Shown here: positions 1-9,221 of the stretch, piece after piece
How the letters are laid out: every line of letters starts with the position of its first letter
Position numbering within the stretch: the first letter of the stretch is position 1
Assembly: GCF_000178995.1 (NCBI RefSeq)
Contig: NZ_ADVZ01000003.1
Span: forward strand, 124,001-188,000
Reading direction: 5' to 3'
Source of the DNA: Afipia sp. 1NLS2
GTDB taxonomy: Bacteria > Pseudomonadota > Alphaproteobacteria > Rhizobiales > Xanthobacteraceae
Length of the DNA stretch: 64,000 bases
Notes under the pieces: generated by a model
Databases searched by the model: none
What the model saw: the letters and a program-made list of their open reading frames with translations, nothing else
Told to the model about the DNA's origin: nothing
Translations under genes and position numbers: made by a program

Positions 1-2
1 TC

Positions 3-980
3 GAGCATGTCGGAGTGCGATGGACGTTGGCTGGCGGTCTTGCGATCACGGCGCTTGGTTCCGGCCTGCGCGCGCTGGCGCCGGAAGCCTACTCGCTCTA
101 CGCGGCGACCGTTCTGATGAGCGGCGGTATCGCCATCATGCAGCCTGCGATGGGTGCTGCCGTCCGGCAGTGGATGCCGGAGCGCGCAGCGTTCGGCACG
201 GCGCTCTACACCAACGGACTCATCGTCGGCGAGGTCGTCCCCGTCGCGCTGATGCTTCCGGTGTTGCTGCCGTATTTCAACCAGAGTTGGCGGCTTGGTC
301 TTCTGACATGGTCCGCGCCGCTGCTGGTCATCGCGATCATGGTGTTCGCCTTCGGCCCGCGAACGGAGAATCATGCGGTCAGCAAGCCCGGACGCCTGTG
401 GCCCGATCTTGCCAGCAAGCTGAACTGGAAGATTGGCATGATCCTGGCGAGTGTCGCCAGTACCTATTTCTGCACCAACGCCTTCTTGCCTGCTTACCTG
501 ACGAGCATGGGACGAAGCGCGGACGTCAGCGCTGCACTGACGGCGCTGAACGTCGGACAGTTTCCGATCTCGCTGTTGATGGTGGCGCTGGCGGACCGGT
601 TTCAGAGCAAGCGCTGGCCGTTCATCTTCTTTGGCATCATGATGCTGGCAAGCATTTTCGGTGTCGTGTTTTCGACCGGCTGGTGGACAACCATATCAGC
701 GGGCGTGACGGGTATGGCTTGCAGCGCGCTGCTGACGCTCAGCATGGCGCTGCCGCCGTTGCTCGCGCGTAATCCGGACGATGTTGCGCGCATTCTCGCT
801 GCGGCGCTGGCGATCAGTTACACCTACGCGATGTTCGTTTCGCTTGTGAGCGGCATGGCCTGGGACATCGGCGGCATGGCGGTGTTCGCATTCGTGCCGG
901 TGGCGATCGCGGCGACGCCCAGTCTGTTCACGATCTGGATGATCTCTCTCAAACCGGCGTCGAATAACGATCGCTCGTGA
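3..980 (+). CDS. MFS transporter, CynX/NimT-like, 5' end cut by window
   Basis: This is the C-terminal part of a major facilitator superfamily permease. The reading frame is open to the window edge, so about the first 70-80 residues (two membrane segments) are missing; the GTG at 15 is not the real start. About ten hydrophobic segments follow, with an MFS-like charged loop near the middle. The pattern of short loops and the overall length suggest the cyanate/2-nitroimidazole (CynX/NimT) branch. The substrate cannot be read from the sequence. No partner gene is visible on the downstream side, where the next gene is an unrelated receptor. Confidence 0.75.
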   Translation, partial: EHVGVRWTLAGGLAITALGSGLRALAPEAYSLYAATVLMSGGIAIMQPAMGAAVRQWMPERAAFGTALYTNGLIVGEVVPVALMLPVLLPYFNQSWRLGLLTWSAPLLVIAIMVFAFGPRTENHAVSKPGRLWPDLASKLNWKIGMILASVASTYFCTNAFLPAYLTSMGRSADVSAALTALNVGQFPISLLMVALADRFQSKRWPFIFFGIMMLASIFGVVFSTGWWTTISAGVTGMACSALLTLSMALPPLLARNPDDVARILAAALAISYTYAMFVSLVSGMAWDIGGMAVFAFVPVAIAATPSLFTIWMISLKPASNNDRS

Positions 981-1011
981 TGCGAGGTATTGTTGCGTGT
1001 TGGTATGATTT

Positions 1012-1028
1012 CTTAGAAGCTATCTAAA
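1012..1028 (+). promoter_or_regulatory. ICE-box-like Irr site 1
   Basis: The 17 bases form two half sites, TTAGAA and TCTAAA. They match 12 of the 14 defined half-site bases of the rhizobial iron-control element TTTAGAA-N3-TTCTAAA. The site lies about 105 bases upstream of the siderophore receptor start. Irr binding is inferred. Confidence 0.55.
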
Positions 1029-1036
1029 CAAAACGG

Positions 1037-1053
1037 TTTAGAGGGCATCTAAG
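1037..1053 (+). promoter_or_regulatory. ICE-box-like Irr site 2
   Basis: A second copy of the same element (TTTAGAG, three-base centre, ATCTAAG) matches about 11 of 14 half-site bases and lies 8 bases after the first. Bases 1023-1029 and 1036-1042 also form a perfect 7-base inverted repeat (TCTAAAC/GTTTAGA) linking the two sites. The pair suggests cooperative iron control of the receptor gene. Confidence 0.45.
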
Positions 1054-1133
1054 GTATATCCAGGAATTTTTGCCGTTGTTGGTTGTCTCCCTCAATGATA
1101 CTCGCCGCACGGCGACTGACTGGGGGAATAACC

Positions 1134-3485
1134 GTGTCTGTTTCAAAACATCTCTTTGAGTTGAAGATGGTTCGACGAGTGGCGCTCGCGTCAACCGCGG
1201 GTGCTGCGTTGAGCCTCGGAATTTTTATCGGGCCTGCTCATGCCCAGCAGGCTGCCGGGCAAACCAGTGCGACGTTGCCGGCAGTGACAATCGATGCGGC
1301 GAAACCGCGGACGCACAAGCGGAAAAGGTCGGCATCATCCTCGTCGAATACGCGCCGCGCCGCGCGCCGTTCAGGCCGGCCGCAGACGCAGCAACCACCG
1401 GCGCCGGTGGCGAACACGGCCACCTTCGATGCGCGCACCGGCACCGTGGGGTATTATTCGAACAGCACGTCGGTCGCCACCAAGACCAACACGCCGCTCT
1501 TGAACATTGCGCAATCGGTCAATGTGGTTCCGAAGCAGATGCTCGAGGATCAGGCGACCCGCAGCATCACCGACATCACCCGCTACATTCCGGGCGTCTC
1601 GGTGCATCAGGGCGAAGGTAACCGCGATGAACTCGTGATCCGCGGCGTCGATTCCAGCGCGAACTTCTTCGTCAACGGCTTCCGTGACGACGTCCAGTAT
1701 TTCCGCGATCTCTACAACACGCAGAGCCTCGAGGTGATCAAGGGGCCGAGCGCGCTGACGTTCGGGCGCGGGGCGGGTGGCGGTCTCGTCAACCGCACAC
1801 TGAAGGAAGCGGACGGCCAGCGTATCTATGAGGCTACCGCGCAGACCGGCTCGTGGGGCGATCGTCGCTTTACGATCGATGCGGGGCAGGCGGTCAACGA
1901 CAAGGTCGCGGTTCGCCTCAATGCGTTCTATGAAGGTTCGGACACGTTCCGCGATTTCGGGCGGCTTGAGCGCTATGGCATCAATCCGACGCTGACCTGG
2001 AAGCCGACCGACGACACCAAGGTCAAGCTCTCTTACGAATACTACCACGACAAGGAATTGGCGGATCGCGGCAATCCCTCTCTCGCTCAGGCGGGGACGA
2101 GCCGTTTCAACCCGACGGTGCCGTTCGTGCCGAGCAACGATTTCTCGAAATTCTTCGGCAGCCCGATCTACAACAACACCTATGCCGACGTGCAGACCAC
2201 GATGGCGGTGATCGACCACGACTTCGGCAACGGCCTGACCGTCAAGAACTCGACGATGTATGCCGACTTCAACCGCGGATACACCAATGTCTATCCGGGT
2301 AGTGCGGCGACCGTGACCGGTCCCGGCACCGGGACGATGAATCTAAGCGCCTATCAGAATACGACGAACCGCGAGAATCTGTTCAACCAGACCGATTTTA
2401 CCTACAAGACGTTTACTGGGCCGATTTTCCACACGGTTGCATTTGGAACCGAATTTGGAAGACAGACCGGCCTCGGGCTTCGTAATACCGGCTTTTTCAA
2501 CGGCGCGACGACGGTGGCGGTCAACCCGTTTAATCCCACTTATTTCGGGCCGGTCACGTTTAATCATTTGATCAATAATCCGCCGGTCAATGGCTCAACC
2601 GGTGACTCCAATAGCGTTTATCGCCTGAATATCTCGTCGGCCTATGCGCAGGACCAGATCGATGTGACGCGCTGGTTGCAGTTGATCGCAGGCGCGCGGT
2701 TCGACCGGTTCGATATGACAGCTACCGACCGGAATGTTCCGGGAGGCGTCACGCGTAATCGCGTCGATGACAAGGTATCGCCCCGCGCTGGCGTGATCTT
2801 CAAGCCGGTCGATAACGTATCGCTCTACGGTGCCTACAGCATTTCCTATCTTCCGGCGTCGGGCGATCAGTTCAGTGCGCTGTCGGACGGGACGCTCATT
2901 CTCGATCCGCAGAAGTTCGAGAACACTGAAATAGGTGCGAAGTGGAATATCAATCCGAAGCTGCTGTGGACGGCGGCTCTCTATAATCTGAACCGGACCA
3001 ATCAGCCATTCCCAGTCGGAAACGGCTTCTTCGTCCCGAATGGTGCAACCCATACTCGCGGATTTGAAACTGCATTGAATGGTTATGTCACCGCTGATTG
3101 GCAGTCGATCCTCGGTTATGCCTATACCGATGCTCGTGTTGCGAGGGATCTGTCGACGGTCTTTGTGACGGGCAACCGCGTTCAACTCGTGCCGTACAAC
3201 CAGTTCTCGTGGTGGAACAAGTATCAGATCGACCCACGCTGGGCGGCGGCCCTCGGTGTGATCTATTTCGGTAATTCCTACGCAAGTAACGATGACACCG
3301 TGAGATTGCCGGGCTTCGTGCGGTTCGACGCGGCGCTCTATTGGAAGATCGACAAGACATGGAGCGCGCAGTTCAACGTCGAAAACATCTTCGACAAGGG
3401 CTACTGGGCGAGCGCGGACGGCAACAATAACCTGTCTCCCGGTCAGGGCCGGACCTTCCGCGTGCTGGCGCGGGCCAAGTTCTAA
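1134..3485 (+). CDS. TonB-dependent siderophore receptor
   Basis: This outer-membrane receptor imports ferric siderophores using TonB energy. The GTG at 1134 was chosen because GGGGGAA sits five bases upstream and because the protein then begins with a compact signal peptide ending in AHAQ. Upstream starts at 1083 (TTG) and 1095 (ATG) are possible. A Lys/Arg/Ser-rich then Pro-rich linker (about residues 45-95) precedes the plug domain, which has typical motifs (SVNVVP, IPGVSV, VIRGVDS, VIKGPSA). A C-terminal barrel of about 550 residues ends in the Phe expected of outer-membrane proteins. It looks like the catecholate/hydroxamate Fiu-FhuE-type group. Two ICE-like boxes upstream point to iron control, and a strong terminator follows. 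Confidence 0.9.
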   Translation: MSVSKHLFELKMVRRVALASTAGAALSLGIFIGPAHAQQAAGQTSATLPAVTIDAAKPRTHKRKRSASSSSNTRRAARRSGRPQTQQPPAPVANTATFDARTGTVGYYSNSTSVATKTNTPLLNIAQSVNVVPKQMLEDQATRSITDITRYIPGVSVHQGEGNRDELVIRGVDSSANFFVNGFRDDVQYFRDLYNTQSLEVIKGPSALTFGRGAGGGLVNRTLKEADGQRIYEATAQTGSWGDRRFTIDAGQAVNDKVAVRLNAFYEGSDTFRDFGRLERYGINPTLTWKPTDDTKVKLSYEYYHDKELADRGNPSLAQAGTSRFNPTVPFVPSNDFSKFFGSPIYNNTYADVQTTMAVIDHDFGNGLTVKNSTMYADFNRGYTNVYPGSAATVTGPGTGTMNLSAYQNTTNRENLFNQTDFTYKTFTGPIFHTVAFGTEFGRQTGLGLRNTGFFNGATTVAVNPFNPTYFGPVTFNHLINNPPVNGSTGDSNSVYRLNISSAYAQDQIDVTRWLQLIAGARFDRFDMTATDRNVPGGVTRNRVDDKVSPRAGVIFKPVDNVSLYGAYSISYLPASGDQFSALSDGTLILDPQKFENTEIGAKWNINPKLLWTAALYNLNRTNQPFPVGNGFFVPNGATHTRGFETALNGYVTADWQSILGYAYTDARVARDLSTVFVTGNRVQLVPYNQFSWWNKYQIDPRWAAALGVIYFGNSYASNDDTVRLPGFVRFDAALYWKIDKTWSAQFNVENIFDKGYWASADGNNNLSPGQGRTFRVLARAKF

Positions 3486-3517
3486 CCAGCCCTGCTGGAA
3501 TAAGCCTGTCTGAAGAA

Positions 3518-3545
3518 GGGAGTGGCCATGGCCACTCCCTTTTTT
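3518..3545 (+). terminator. Rho-independent terminator of the receptor gene
   Basis: A perfect 10-base inverted repeat (GGGAGTGGCC/GGCCACTCCC) is followed directly by six T residues, 33 bases after the receptor stop codon. Confidence 0.9.
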
Positions 3546-3667
3546 CATAGGAGCGGTGCCGATGGGTCACGGGCTATCGTGGTCCTTGACCCCAATGGAA
3601 AGGTGCAGTCGTATTGCTTGAGGGTCGGTGCGCCCGAGGCATGACCCCATCACGGCAGGGTTAGCGC

Positions 3668-4039
3668 ATGACAAAGTCCCCGTTTCCAGCCTCGCATCTT
3701 CGGTTGAAGCGCGCTTATGCCCCGGCGGAACCGGAGGACGGTGTGCGTATTCTTATTGATCGGCTCTGGCCGCGCGGAGTGAGCAAGGCAAAAGCCGCGC
3801 TTGATGACTGGATGAAGGAGATCGCGCCAAGCTCCGGCTTGCGGCAGTGGTTCGGTCATGATCCTGCCCGCTGGCCGGAATTTCAGCGCCGCTACAAGAG
3901 CGAATTACGGCAACACGCTGAGGAACTCGAGCACATTCGCGCGCTGGCGAAGGCAAAGACGGTCACTCTCGTCTACAGCGCGCATGACGAAGAGCATAAC
4001 GATGCGGTCGTATTGAAGGACGTCCTTTTGCAAAAATGA
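3668..4039 (+). CDS. DUF488 (YeaO-like) family protein
   Basis: A 123-residue soluble protein with the DUF488/YeaO signature: LKRAY near the start, then ILIDRLWPRG, and VTLVYSAHDEEHNDAVVL near the end. The length matches the family. The biochemical role of the family is not settled; no metal-binding or catalytic motif is obvious. It is followed after 12 bases by the DUF2945 gene, and the two probably share a transcript. The start is the first ATG after the receptor terminator. Confidence 0.85.
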   Translation: MTKSPFPASHLRLKRAYAPAEPEDGVRILIDRLWPRGVSKAKAALDDWMKEIAPSSGLRQWFGHDPARWPEFQRRYKSELRQHAEELEHIRALAKAKTVTLVYSAHDEEHNDAVVLKDVLLQK

Positions 4040-4051
4040 GGAGTTCGCGAC

Positions 4052-4267
4052 ATGGCTGAAGGATTCAAGATCGGCGATCATGTGGGCTGGCATTCCGAGG
4101 CGGGGTGGGTGTCGGGGACCGTCATCGCCATCCACACGCAAGATTTCGATTACAAGGGCCACACCCATTACGCCTCGCAGGAGTGTCCCCAGTACGAGAT
4201 CAAGAGCGACAAGACCGATCATGTCGCGGCTCACAAGGGCAGGGCTCTTGAGTTGCTGCGAGAGTAA
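4052..4267 (+). CDS. DUF2945 (HVA1/TUDOR-like) small protein
   Basis: A 71-residue protein of the DUF2945 family. It shows the typical beta-barrel pattern: GDHVGWHSEAGWVSGTV, then a turn with DYKGHTHYAS, and PQYEIKSDKTDHVAAHKG. Bacterial members are single-domain proteins of about this length and their function is unknown. AGGAG lies nine bases before the ATG. It sits 12 bases after the DUF488 gene, suggesting co-expression. Confidence 0.85.
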   Translation: MAEGFKIGDHVGWHSEAGWVSGTVIAIHTQDFDYKGHTHYASQECPQYEIKSDKTDHVAAHKGRALELLRE

Positions 4268-4293
4268 ATGCGGCTTCTCTTTCGTCGATGGCG

Positions 4294-5526
4294 TTAGTGA
4301 CCGCTCAGCACCAGCGTCTTGACCGGCAGCAGCAGCGCCTGGATACGCAGCAGCATGGCATGCACGATCCCGACGGCATCGATGGCGTGTAGCCAGAGGC
4401 CCATGAGAAAACCAGTCTCTTTTGCGGCGATCAGATCATGGTTGCTGGTGTAGGCATTCGCGATGCAACGGCTGCCCGGAGTCACGCCATCAAGCCCACC
4501 TTTGTAGATAGGCTCCATCACAACAAGAATAGAACCCGGCGCCATGGCTTGCTGGGCATCGAGGAGCTGTTCGCCGCCCCGGAACTGACCCGCCGCGATG
4601 TAATCCTGCACGCTTGTGATGACCATCGGGATCACGGTCCACGGCTTTGAAATGCATGTGGCCTCGGCCACCATTCCGACTTTCATGACCTGCGCTTCGA
4701 TCTGCCCGAATCCTGCAGCGAGTCGCCGCCTTCCCGCGCCTTCCGGGATGAGGATGCCGGCGGGCCGCATCATGGGATTAACGACATCGCCCGGCCGCAG
4801 CAAAAATTGTTCGACGCGCCCAGCGACACCGGCACGAATGAACGTCTTGTCCATATCCACCTGCGCCTGAGCGAGCGCTGCTTCCGCGCTCGCCTTCTCC
4901 GCGGGTAGCAGCGCCGTCACACGCGCCATAATGGATTGATGTGCGGCGGTCGCCGCATCGACGGACGCCTGACGACCGGTGGCGGCGACTTCGAGCTTTT
5001 CAATGTCACGCTGTGGGACAATGCCCGGATTGCGCTTCTGCAATTCGCGTTTGACGTCCAGTTCCTCGGCGGCTTGCCGATAGGCGCTTTTGGCTTCCTG
5101 AATCTGCGCGTCTGCTTTCAGGACATCAGCTTGCGCCGCCACAAGTGCCGCGTCGACCTCCGCGACCTTGCGGCGGGCGGCTTCAAGTGCGGCCTCCTGT
5201 TTTGAACTGTCCAGCCTGAACAGGACTTCTCCTTTTTGAACAGGAGCGCTGAAGTCGGCATGAACCGAGGCGACGCGCCCGATCGTCTCGGGCACGATCG
5301 GAACGGTTCTGAAGTACAAGGTCGCGCTGGTCGTAGAGGGATGGAAATAGAAGATGACGGTGATCAGGGCGACCGTCAGCATCACGCATGCGGTGATGCC
5401 CCATCTCAATTCGTACCAGACGGAAAACAGCGTGATCTCTCGCCCGATGCGTTTGTCCTGCGCAAACCGGCGATAGAGATAGTCGGGAAACACCGTCAGA
5501 ATCGAGCAAAGGAGCAGCTCAAGCAT
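4294..5526 (-). CDS. HlyD/EmrA-type membrane fusion protein
   Basis: A 410-residue periplasmic adaptor anchored by one membrane segment (about residues 48-66). A biotinyl-lipoyl-like half motif follows (VASVHADFSAPVQKGEVLFRL), then a long Ala/Glu/Gln-rich coiled-coil hairpin (about 110-225) and the second lipoyl half with the HlyD-like motif IRAGVAGRVEQFLLRPGD. Such proteins link an inner-membrane pump to an outer-membrane channel. The start overlaps the stop of the upstream membrane-protein gene by eight bases, so the two are translationally coupled, as in YibH/YiaV or AaeX-AaeA pairs. No transporter or outer-membrane channel gene is in the window. Confidence 0.85.
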   Translation of the reverse strand: MLELLLCSILTVFPDYLYRRFAQDKRIGREITLFSVWYELRWGITACVMLTVALITVIFYFHPSTTSATLYFRTVPIVPETIGRVASVHADFSAPVQKGEVLFRLDSSKQEAALEAARRKVAEVDAALVAAQADVLKADAQIQEAKSAYRQAAEELDVKRELQKRNPGIVPQRDIEKLEVAATGRQASVDAATAAHQSIMARVTALLPAEKASAEAALAQAQVDMDKTFIRAGVAGRVEQFLLRPGDVVNPMMRPAGILIPEGAGRRRLAAGFGQIEAQVMKVGMVAEATCISKPWTVIPMVITSVQDYIAAGQFRGGEQLLDAQQAMAPGSILVVMEPIYKGGLDGVTPGSRCIANAYTSNHDLIAAKETGFLMGLWLHAIDAVGIVHAMLLRIQALLLPVKTLVLSGH

Positions 5527-5968
5527 GGCCTTGCCCCCTCGTCTCGCTGTCCGGCGCCTTGTCGGATATGGATGTCGCCGCGTGAGTTGTCGGCTCAGGC
5601 GGCTCCGATGGATCGGGGTCGGGAGGAATGCCGGCTATTTTCTGAACGGAGGCCGCGATGCTGCGCAGCGGAGTGCTGAAATCGGGCAGGTCGACCAGGG
5701 CGAGAAATAGCCCGGCCACCCAGAACAAATGATTATGTGTGAAGAGCGCGAGCAGGCACAGCACCGCCACGATTTCGAACTGCAGCTTCTGCGATTTATG
5801 AGCCATCCGCTCCGGCAGGGAGTGAATCTGCAGGTAGATGTTGCCGACGAGTAGAATAGAGAGGAGCAGAATGATGCCCACGACGACCATGAGTATGTCG
5901 GTATCGCCGGGCGCCGTGATGAACAGTGGCAAATGATGCGGCGCGAGCGGATGCAGCGACTCGTTCAT
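5519..5968 (-). CDS. Small inner-membrane protein paired with HlyD-type adaptor
   Basis: A 149-residue protein with a hydrophobic segment at about residues 25-47, a second hydrophobic stretch (about 64-95) and a polar Pro/Glu/Ser-rich C-terminal tail of about 35 residues. The ATG at 5968 is preferred over an in-frame start at 6028, because the extra N-terminus is polar and unlike the rest. Its 3' end overlaps the adaptor gene by eight bases. DUF3302/YiaW-like small proteins are often paired with YiaV/YibH adaptors, and this protein may be a longer version, but I cannot confirm that family. Confidence 0.7.
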   Translation of the reverse strand: MNESLHPLAPHHLPLFITAPGDTDILMVVVGIILLLSILLVGNIYLQIHSLPERMAHKSQKLQFEIVAVLCLLALFTHNHLFWVAGLFLALVDLPDFSTPLRSIAASVQKIAGIPPDPDPSEPPEPTTHAATSISDKAPDSETRGQGHA

Positions 5969-6105
5969 GGCAGCCCCAATATTGCTCAGCGAACAACGTG
6001 TGGATTGGCACTGGCCGTCCGGTTCCATCCTTGCACAAGGCAGGAACTTGGCAAGTGCAATCAGTCAGCGGATGTTTTGAGGCAAGCCTGAATGAGAGGG
6101 TTGGC

Positions 6106-6180
6106 TGGTGCTGCCAGACAGGATTGAACTGTCGACCTCTCCATTACCAATGGAGTGCTCTACCACTGAGCTACGGCAGC
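6106..6180 (-). tRNA. tRNA-Thr (anticodon GGT)
   Basis: On the minus strand the sequence folds as a full cloverleaf. It has acceptor GCTGCCG paired with TGGCAGC, a D-arm with AGCTCAGTGGTAGAGC, an anticodon stem CTCCA/TGGAG around loop TTGGTAA, a T-arm with GTTCAATCC, discriminator A and an encoded CCA. The anticodon GGT reads ACC/ACT threonine codons. Confidence 0.95.
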
Positions 6181-6421
6181 GAACGCCAGACATCAAAGGC
6201 CGGTCTGGACCGGCCGGGCCGAGGCGGAATCGGCCAAAAGCCTCGGAAGGCGCGCGATCCTTGCCATAACGAGGCTTTCCGTGCAAGCGCGAGAGAGGCC
6301 ATGCTGCCGAATATGCTGGATTTTCCGTGTTATGATCAAAAAATCAGGGCATTAGGGACCATGGCGCCCGGCAGCACGGCTGCATGGGAACCCAGGGCGC
6401 GAATATGGGCGGCAGGGCGTG

Positions 6422-6613
6422 ATGAACAGTGAATCGAGCCGGGCAGAGCGAGAGCGGCAGGCACGGCTGCGTGCGGCGCTTCGTGAGAACCTGAAACGGC
6501 GGAAATCGCAGGCCAAGGGTCGTTCCGGCCGGGCGATCGTGACGCCGGAGGACGATGCGGCTGCCTTGTCGGCCGGTGAGAACGAAGGTGATGCCTCGCA
6601 TCGTGAGAGGTAG
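6422..6613 (+). CDS. Small Arg-rich conserved-type protein
   Basis: A 63-residue basic protein with an Arg/Glu-rich helix (about residues 6-30, RAERERQARLRAALRENLKRR) followed by a Lys/Ser/Gly stretch and an acidic tail (TPEDDAAAL). Small proteins of this make-up are common near murA in Bradyrhizobium relatives, but I do not recognise a named family. A GTG lies directly before the ATG; the ATG was chosen. There is no signal peptide or membrane segment. It is soluble and possibly nucleic-acid- or ribosome-associated, which is inference only. Confidence 0.55.
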   Translation: MNSESSRAERERQARLRAALRENLKRRKSQAKGRSGRAIVTPEDDAAALSAGENEGDASHRER

Positions 6614-6689
6614 AGGTTGATGTCGTCCCTCGAGGGCAGGACAATCCGGTGAAGCCGTCATATCATTTCGACACAGCGAGGGGCTGGCC

Positions 6690-7190
6690 ATGGTTCTGGG
6701 GATGAGCCTGCCGGCGTTTACCGCCGTGCATGTGCTGCTCAGTCTGATCGGCATCGTTGCCGGATTGATCGCGATGGGAGGTCTGCTGCGCGCGACCCTG
6801 CTGCGCGGCTGGACTTGGCTGTTTCTGCTGATGGCGATTGCGACCAGTGTCACTGGCTTCATGTTTCCGGTCACCGAAATCAAGCCGTCGCATGTCTTCG
6901 GCGTGGTGACACTGGTGCTGCTCGCGCTCGTGATCCATGCGCTTGTCGTGAAGCGCCTGGAGGGCCGGTGGCGCGTGACCTATGTCGTCTCGGCGATGCT
7001 CACGCTTTATCTGAATGTCGTGGTGCTGATCGTCCAGATGTTCGAGAAGGTCGCGCCGCTCGCGGAACTGGAGCTGACGAAAGGGCTGTGGCCGCTGCTG
7101 GCCACCCAAGGCGTGGCCTTGATGATGGTCGTGGCGGCAACCGTGCTCGGGGCCATGCGATTCCGGCCCAGCCCCATGCATCTTGCCTGA
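6690..7190 (+). CDS. Five-segment integral membrane protein, unknown function
   Basis: A 166-residue protein made almost wholly of hydrophobic segments (about residues 10-32, 40-60, 66-88, 95-118 and 133-155) with short polar loops. GAGGGG lies about eight bases before the ATG at 6690; a second ATG four codons later is possible. It resembles DUF2306-like or uncharacterised cytochrome-b-like small membrane proteins in outline, but no conserved His pairs or known motif settle the family. It lies upstream of murA with a 144-base gap, so it is probably separately transcribed. Confidence 0.65.
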   Translation: MVLGMSLPAFTAVHVLLSLIGIVAGLIAMGGLLRATLLRGWTWLFLLMAIATSVTGFMFPVTEIKPSHVFGVVTLVLLALVIHALVVKRLEGRWRVTYVVSAMLTLYLNVVVLIVQMFEKVAPLAELELTKGLWPLLATQGVALMMVVAATVLGAMRFRPSPMHLA

Positions 7191-7334
7191 GCCGGTTCTT
7201 CGTCGGTCAGACAGGGTAATAATTACCATCAGATTGAATTCATTGGAATATTTCTGATACTGGGAAGGAGCGGTGCGGTTTGCGTGAATTCCAAAACGCG
7301 CTAAGACTGGCTCCCTTCACAAGATAGGGCCAGC

Positions 7335-8624
7335 ATGGATCGCATTCGCATCATCGGCGGTAACAAGCTCAACGGCACCATTCCGATTTCGGGGGCAAAA
7401 AACGCGGCGCTGCCGCTGATGATTGCAGCTCTTCTGACGGATGAAACGCTGATCCTCGAGAACGTGCCGCGCCTCGCCGACGTTGCGTTGTTGCAGCGGA
7501 TCCTCGGCAATCATGGCGTCGACATCATGTCCGCCGGCAAGCGGCCGGGCGACCGCGAGCATCAGGGTCAGACCCTGCACATTTCGGCGGCCAACATCAT
7601 CGACACCACCGCGCCCTACGATCTCGTCTCCAAGATGCGGGCGAGCTTCTGGGTGATCGGGCCGCTGCTCGCGCGCATGAAGGAAGCGAAGGTTTCACTG
7701 CCGGGCGGCTGCGCCATTGGCACGCGGCCGGTCGATCTTCTCATCATGGCGCTGGAGAAGCTTGGTGCGGAGATCGTGATCGACGGCGGCTATGCGGTGG
7801 CGCGCGCGCCGCAGGGCCTGCATGGCGCGACCATCGATTTTCCGAAGGTCACCGTCAGCGGCACCCATGTCGCGCTGATGGCGGCGACCTTGGCCGCGGG
7901 CACCACCGTCATCACCAATGCCGCTTGCGAGCCTGAGATTACCGATGTCGCCGATTGCCTCAACAAGATGGGCGCGAAGGTCACCGGCGCGGGTACCCCG
8001 CGCATCGTGATCGAGGGCGTAGCGAAGCTGCATGGCGCGCGTCATGCCGTGCTGCCGGACCGGATCGAGACCGGCACCTATGCGATGGCGGTGGCGATGA
8101 CCGGCGGCGACGTGCAGTTGCAGGGCGCGCGGCCGGAATTGCTGCAATCGGCGCTCGACGTGCTGACGCAGGCGGGCGTGACCATCACCCAGAACAATGA
8201 AGGTATCCGCGTGCAGCGCAATGGCGCAGGCATTCGTCCCGTCGAGGTGTCGACCGCACCATTTCCGGGCTTCCCGACCGATCTGCAGGCGCAACTGATG
8301 GCGCTGATGACCCGAGCCGAGGGCGCCTCTCACATCACCGAGACGATTTTCGAGAACCGCTTCATGCATGTGCAGGAGCTGGCGCGGTTCGGCGCCCGGA
8401 TCACGCTCGACGGCGAGACCGCGACCATCGAAGGCCGCCCGACGCTGCGCGGCGCGCCGGTGATGGCAACCGATCTGCGCGCCTCGGTGTCGCTGGTGAT
8501 CGCGGCCCTTGCCGCCGAAGGCGAAACCATGGTCAATCGCATCTACCATCTGGATCGCGGCTTCGAGCGGCTCGAGGACAAGCTCTCGGCCTGCGGCGCC
8601 ACCATTGAGCGGATCAGCGGCTGA
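7335..8624 (+). CDS. murA: UDP-N-acetylglucosamine 1-carboxyvinyltransferase MurA
   Basis: MurA makes the first committed step of peptidoglycan synthesis by transferring enolpyruvate from PEP to UDP-GlcNAc in the cytoplasm. The 429-residue length is normal. The N-terminal [12 protein letters not shown] motif and the catalytic Cys (C126 in [15 protein letters not shown]) are present, so the enzyme should be active and of the fosfomycin-sensitive Cys type. The C-terminal [15 protein letters not shown] and [14 protein letters not shown] motifs are intact. It starts the conserved block murA-DUF2948-hisD-UPF0262 found in many Rhizobiales. Confidence 0.97.
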   Translation: MDRIRIIGGNKLNGTIPISGAKNAALPLMIAALLTDETLILENVPRLADVALLQRILGNHGVDIMSAGKRPGDREHQGQTLHISAANIIDTTAPYDLVSKMRASFWVIGPLLARMKEAKVSLPGGCAIGTRPVDLLIMALEKLGAEIVIDGGYAVARAPQGLHGATIDFPKVTVSGTHVALMAATLAAGTTVITNAACEPEITDVADCLNKMGAKVTGAGTPRIVIEGVAKLHGARHAVLPDRIETGTYAMAVAMTGGDVQLQGARPELLQSALDVLTQAGVTITQNNEGIRVQRNGAGIRPVEVSTAPFPGFPTDLQAQLMALMTRAEGASHITETIFENRFMHVQELARFGARITLDGETATIEGRPTLRGAPVMATDLRASVSLVIAALAAEGETMVNRIYHLDRGFERLEDKLSACGATIERISG

Positions 8625-8678
8625 GACCGCTTTTGTATCGCGTGTTGTTTTGGGAGAGTGCCCCTTTGGGAGAGAGAC

Positions 8679-9131
8679 ATGGCTTCCTTGCGGAAACTGA
8701 TCGCGCTCGATGAGGACGACCTCGCGGTAATTTCCGCCCATGTGCAGGATGCCTCGGTGCATGTCGCCGATATCCTGTGGCGCCAGAATGAAAAGCGACT
8801 TGTCATCGGCATGAAGCGGCTGGACTGGGATCAGGCGGTCTGCTCGGGAAAACTGTCCGAGCGCCGGCTGGTGACGGCGCTGCGGTTCGATCGCGTCCTG
8901 GCCTGCAAGGCACGTGGAATCGACCTCACCGACCGCAATTCGGTGCTGGAATTGTTCGGTCTTGAATTTCACCCTGATAAGGCTCCCGGCGGCAGCGTGG
9001 TGCTGATGTTCGCCGATGGGGCAGCGCTGCGGCTCGATGTCGAATGCATCGAGTGCGAACTTGCCGATATCGGTGAGGATGCGTTCGGCGATGATGCGCT
9101 GGAAACCGGCGGCGGGGAGGGCGGGGCCTGA
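8679..9131 (+). CDS. DUF2948 family protein
   Basis: A 150-residue protein of the DUF2948 family, typical of alphaproteobacteria and usually found between murA and hisD, as here. The start at 8679 was preferred over 8658 because GGGAGAGAG lies just upstream and the protein then opens with the family-like LRKLIALDEDDLAVISAHVQ. Other conserved-looking parts are FVLVMKRLDW-like text (here LVIGMKRLDWDQ) and the C-terminal LDVECIECELADIG. No function is established, and no membrane segment or cofactor motif is seen. Confidence 0.85.
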   Translation: MASLRKLIALDEDDLAVISAHVQDASVHVADILWRQNEKRLVIGMKRLDWDQAVCSGKLSERRLVTALRFDRVLACKARGIDLTDRNSVLELFGLEFHPDKAPGGSVVLMFADGAALRLDVECIECELADIGEDAFGDDALETGGGEGGA

Positions 9132-9221
9132 GATCCCGTCTGAAGCCCTCTGAAATCAGGTTGTTGACGGCGGTGCGCGGGGACGCCATTGAAGGTGGGA
9201 AGACCTGTTTGAAAGCCATCC

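Noticed and set aside
1371-2219. 282-residue minus-strand frame
   Set aside because: Antisense to the TonB-dependent receptor plug and barrel; no motif.
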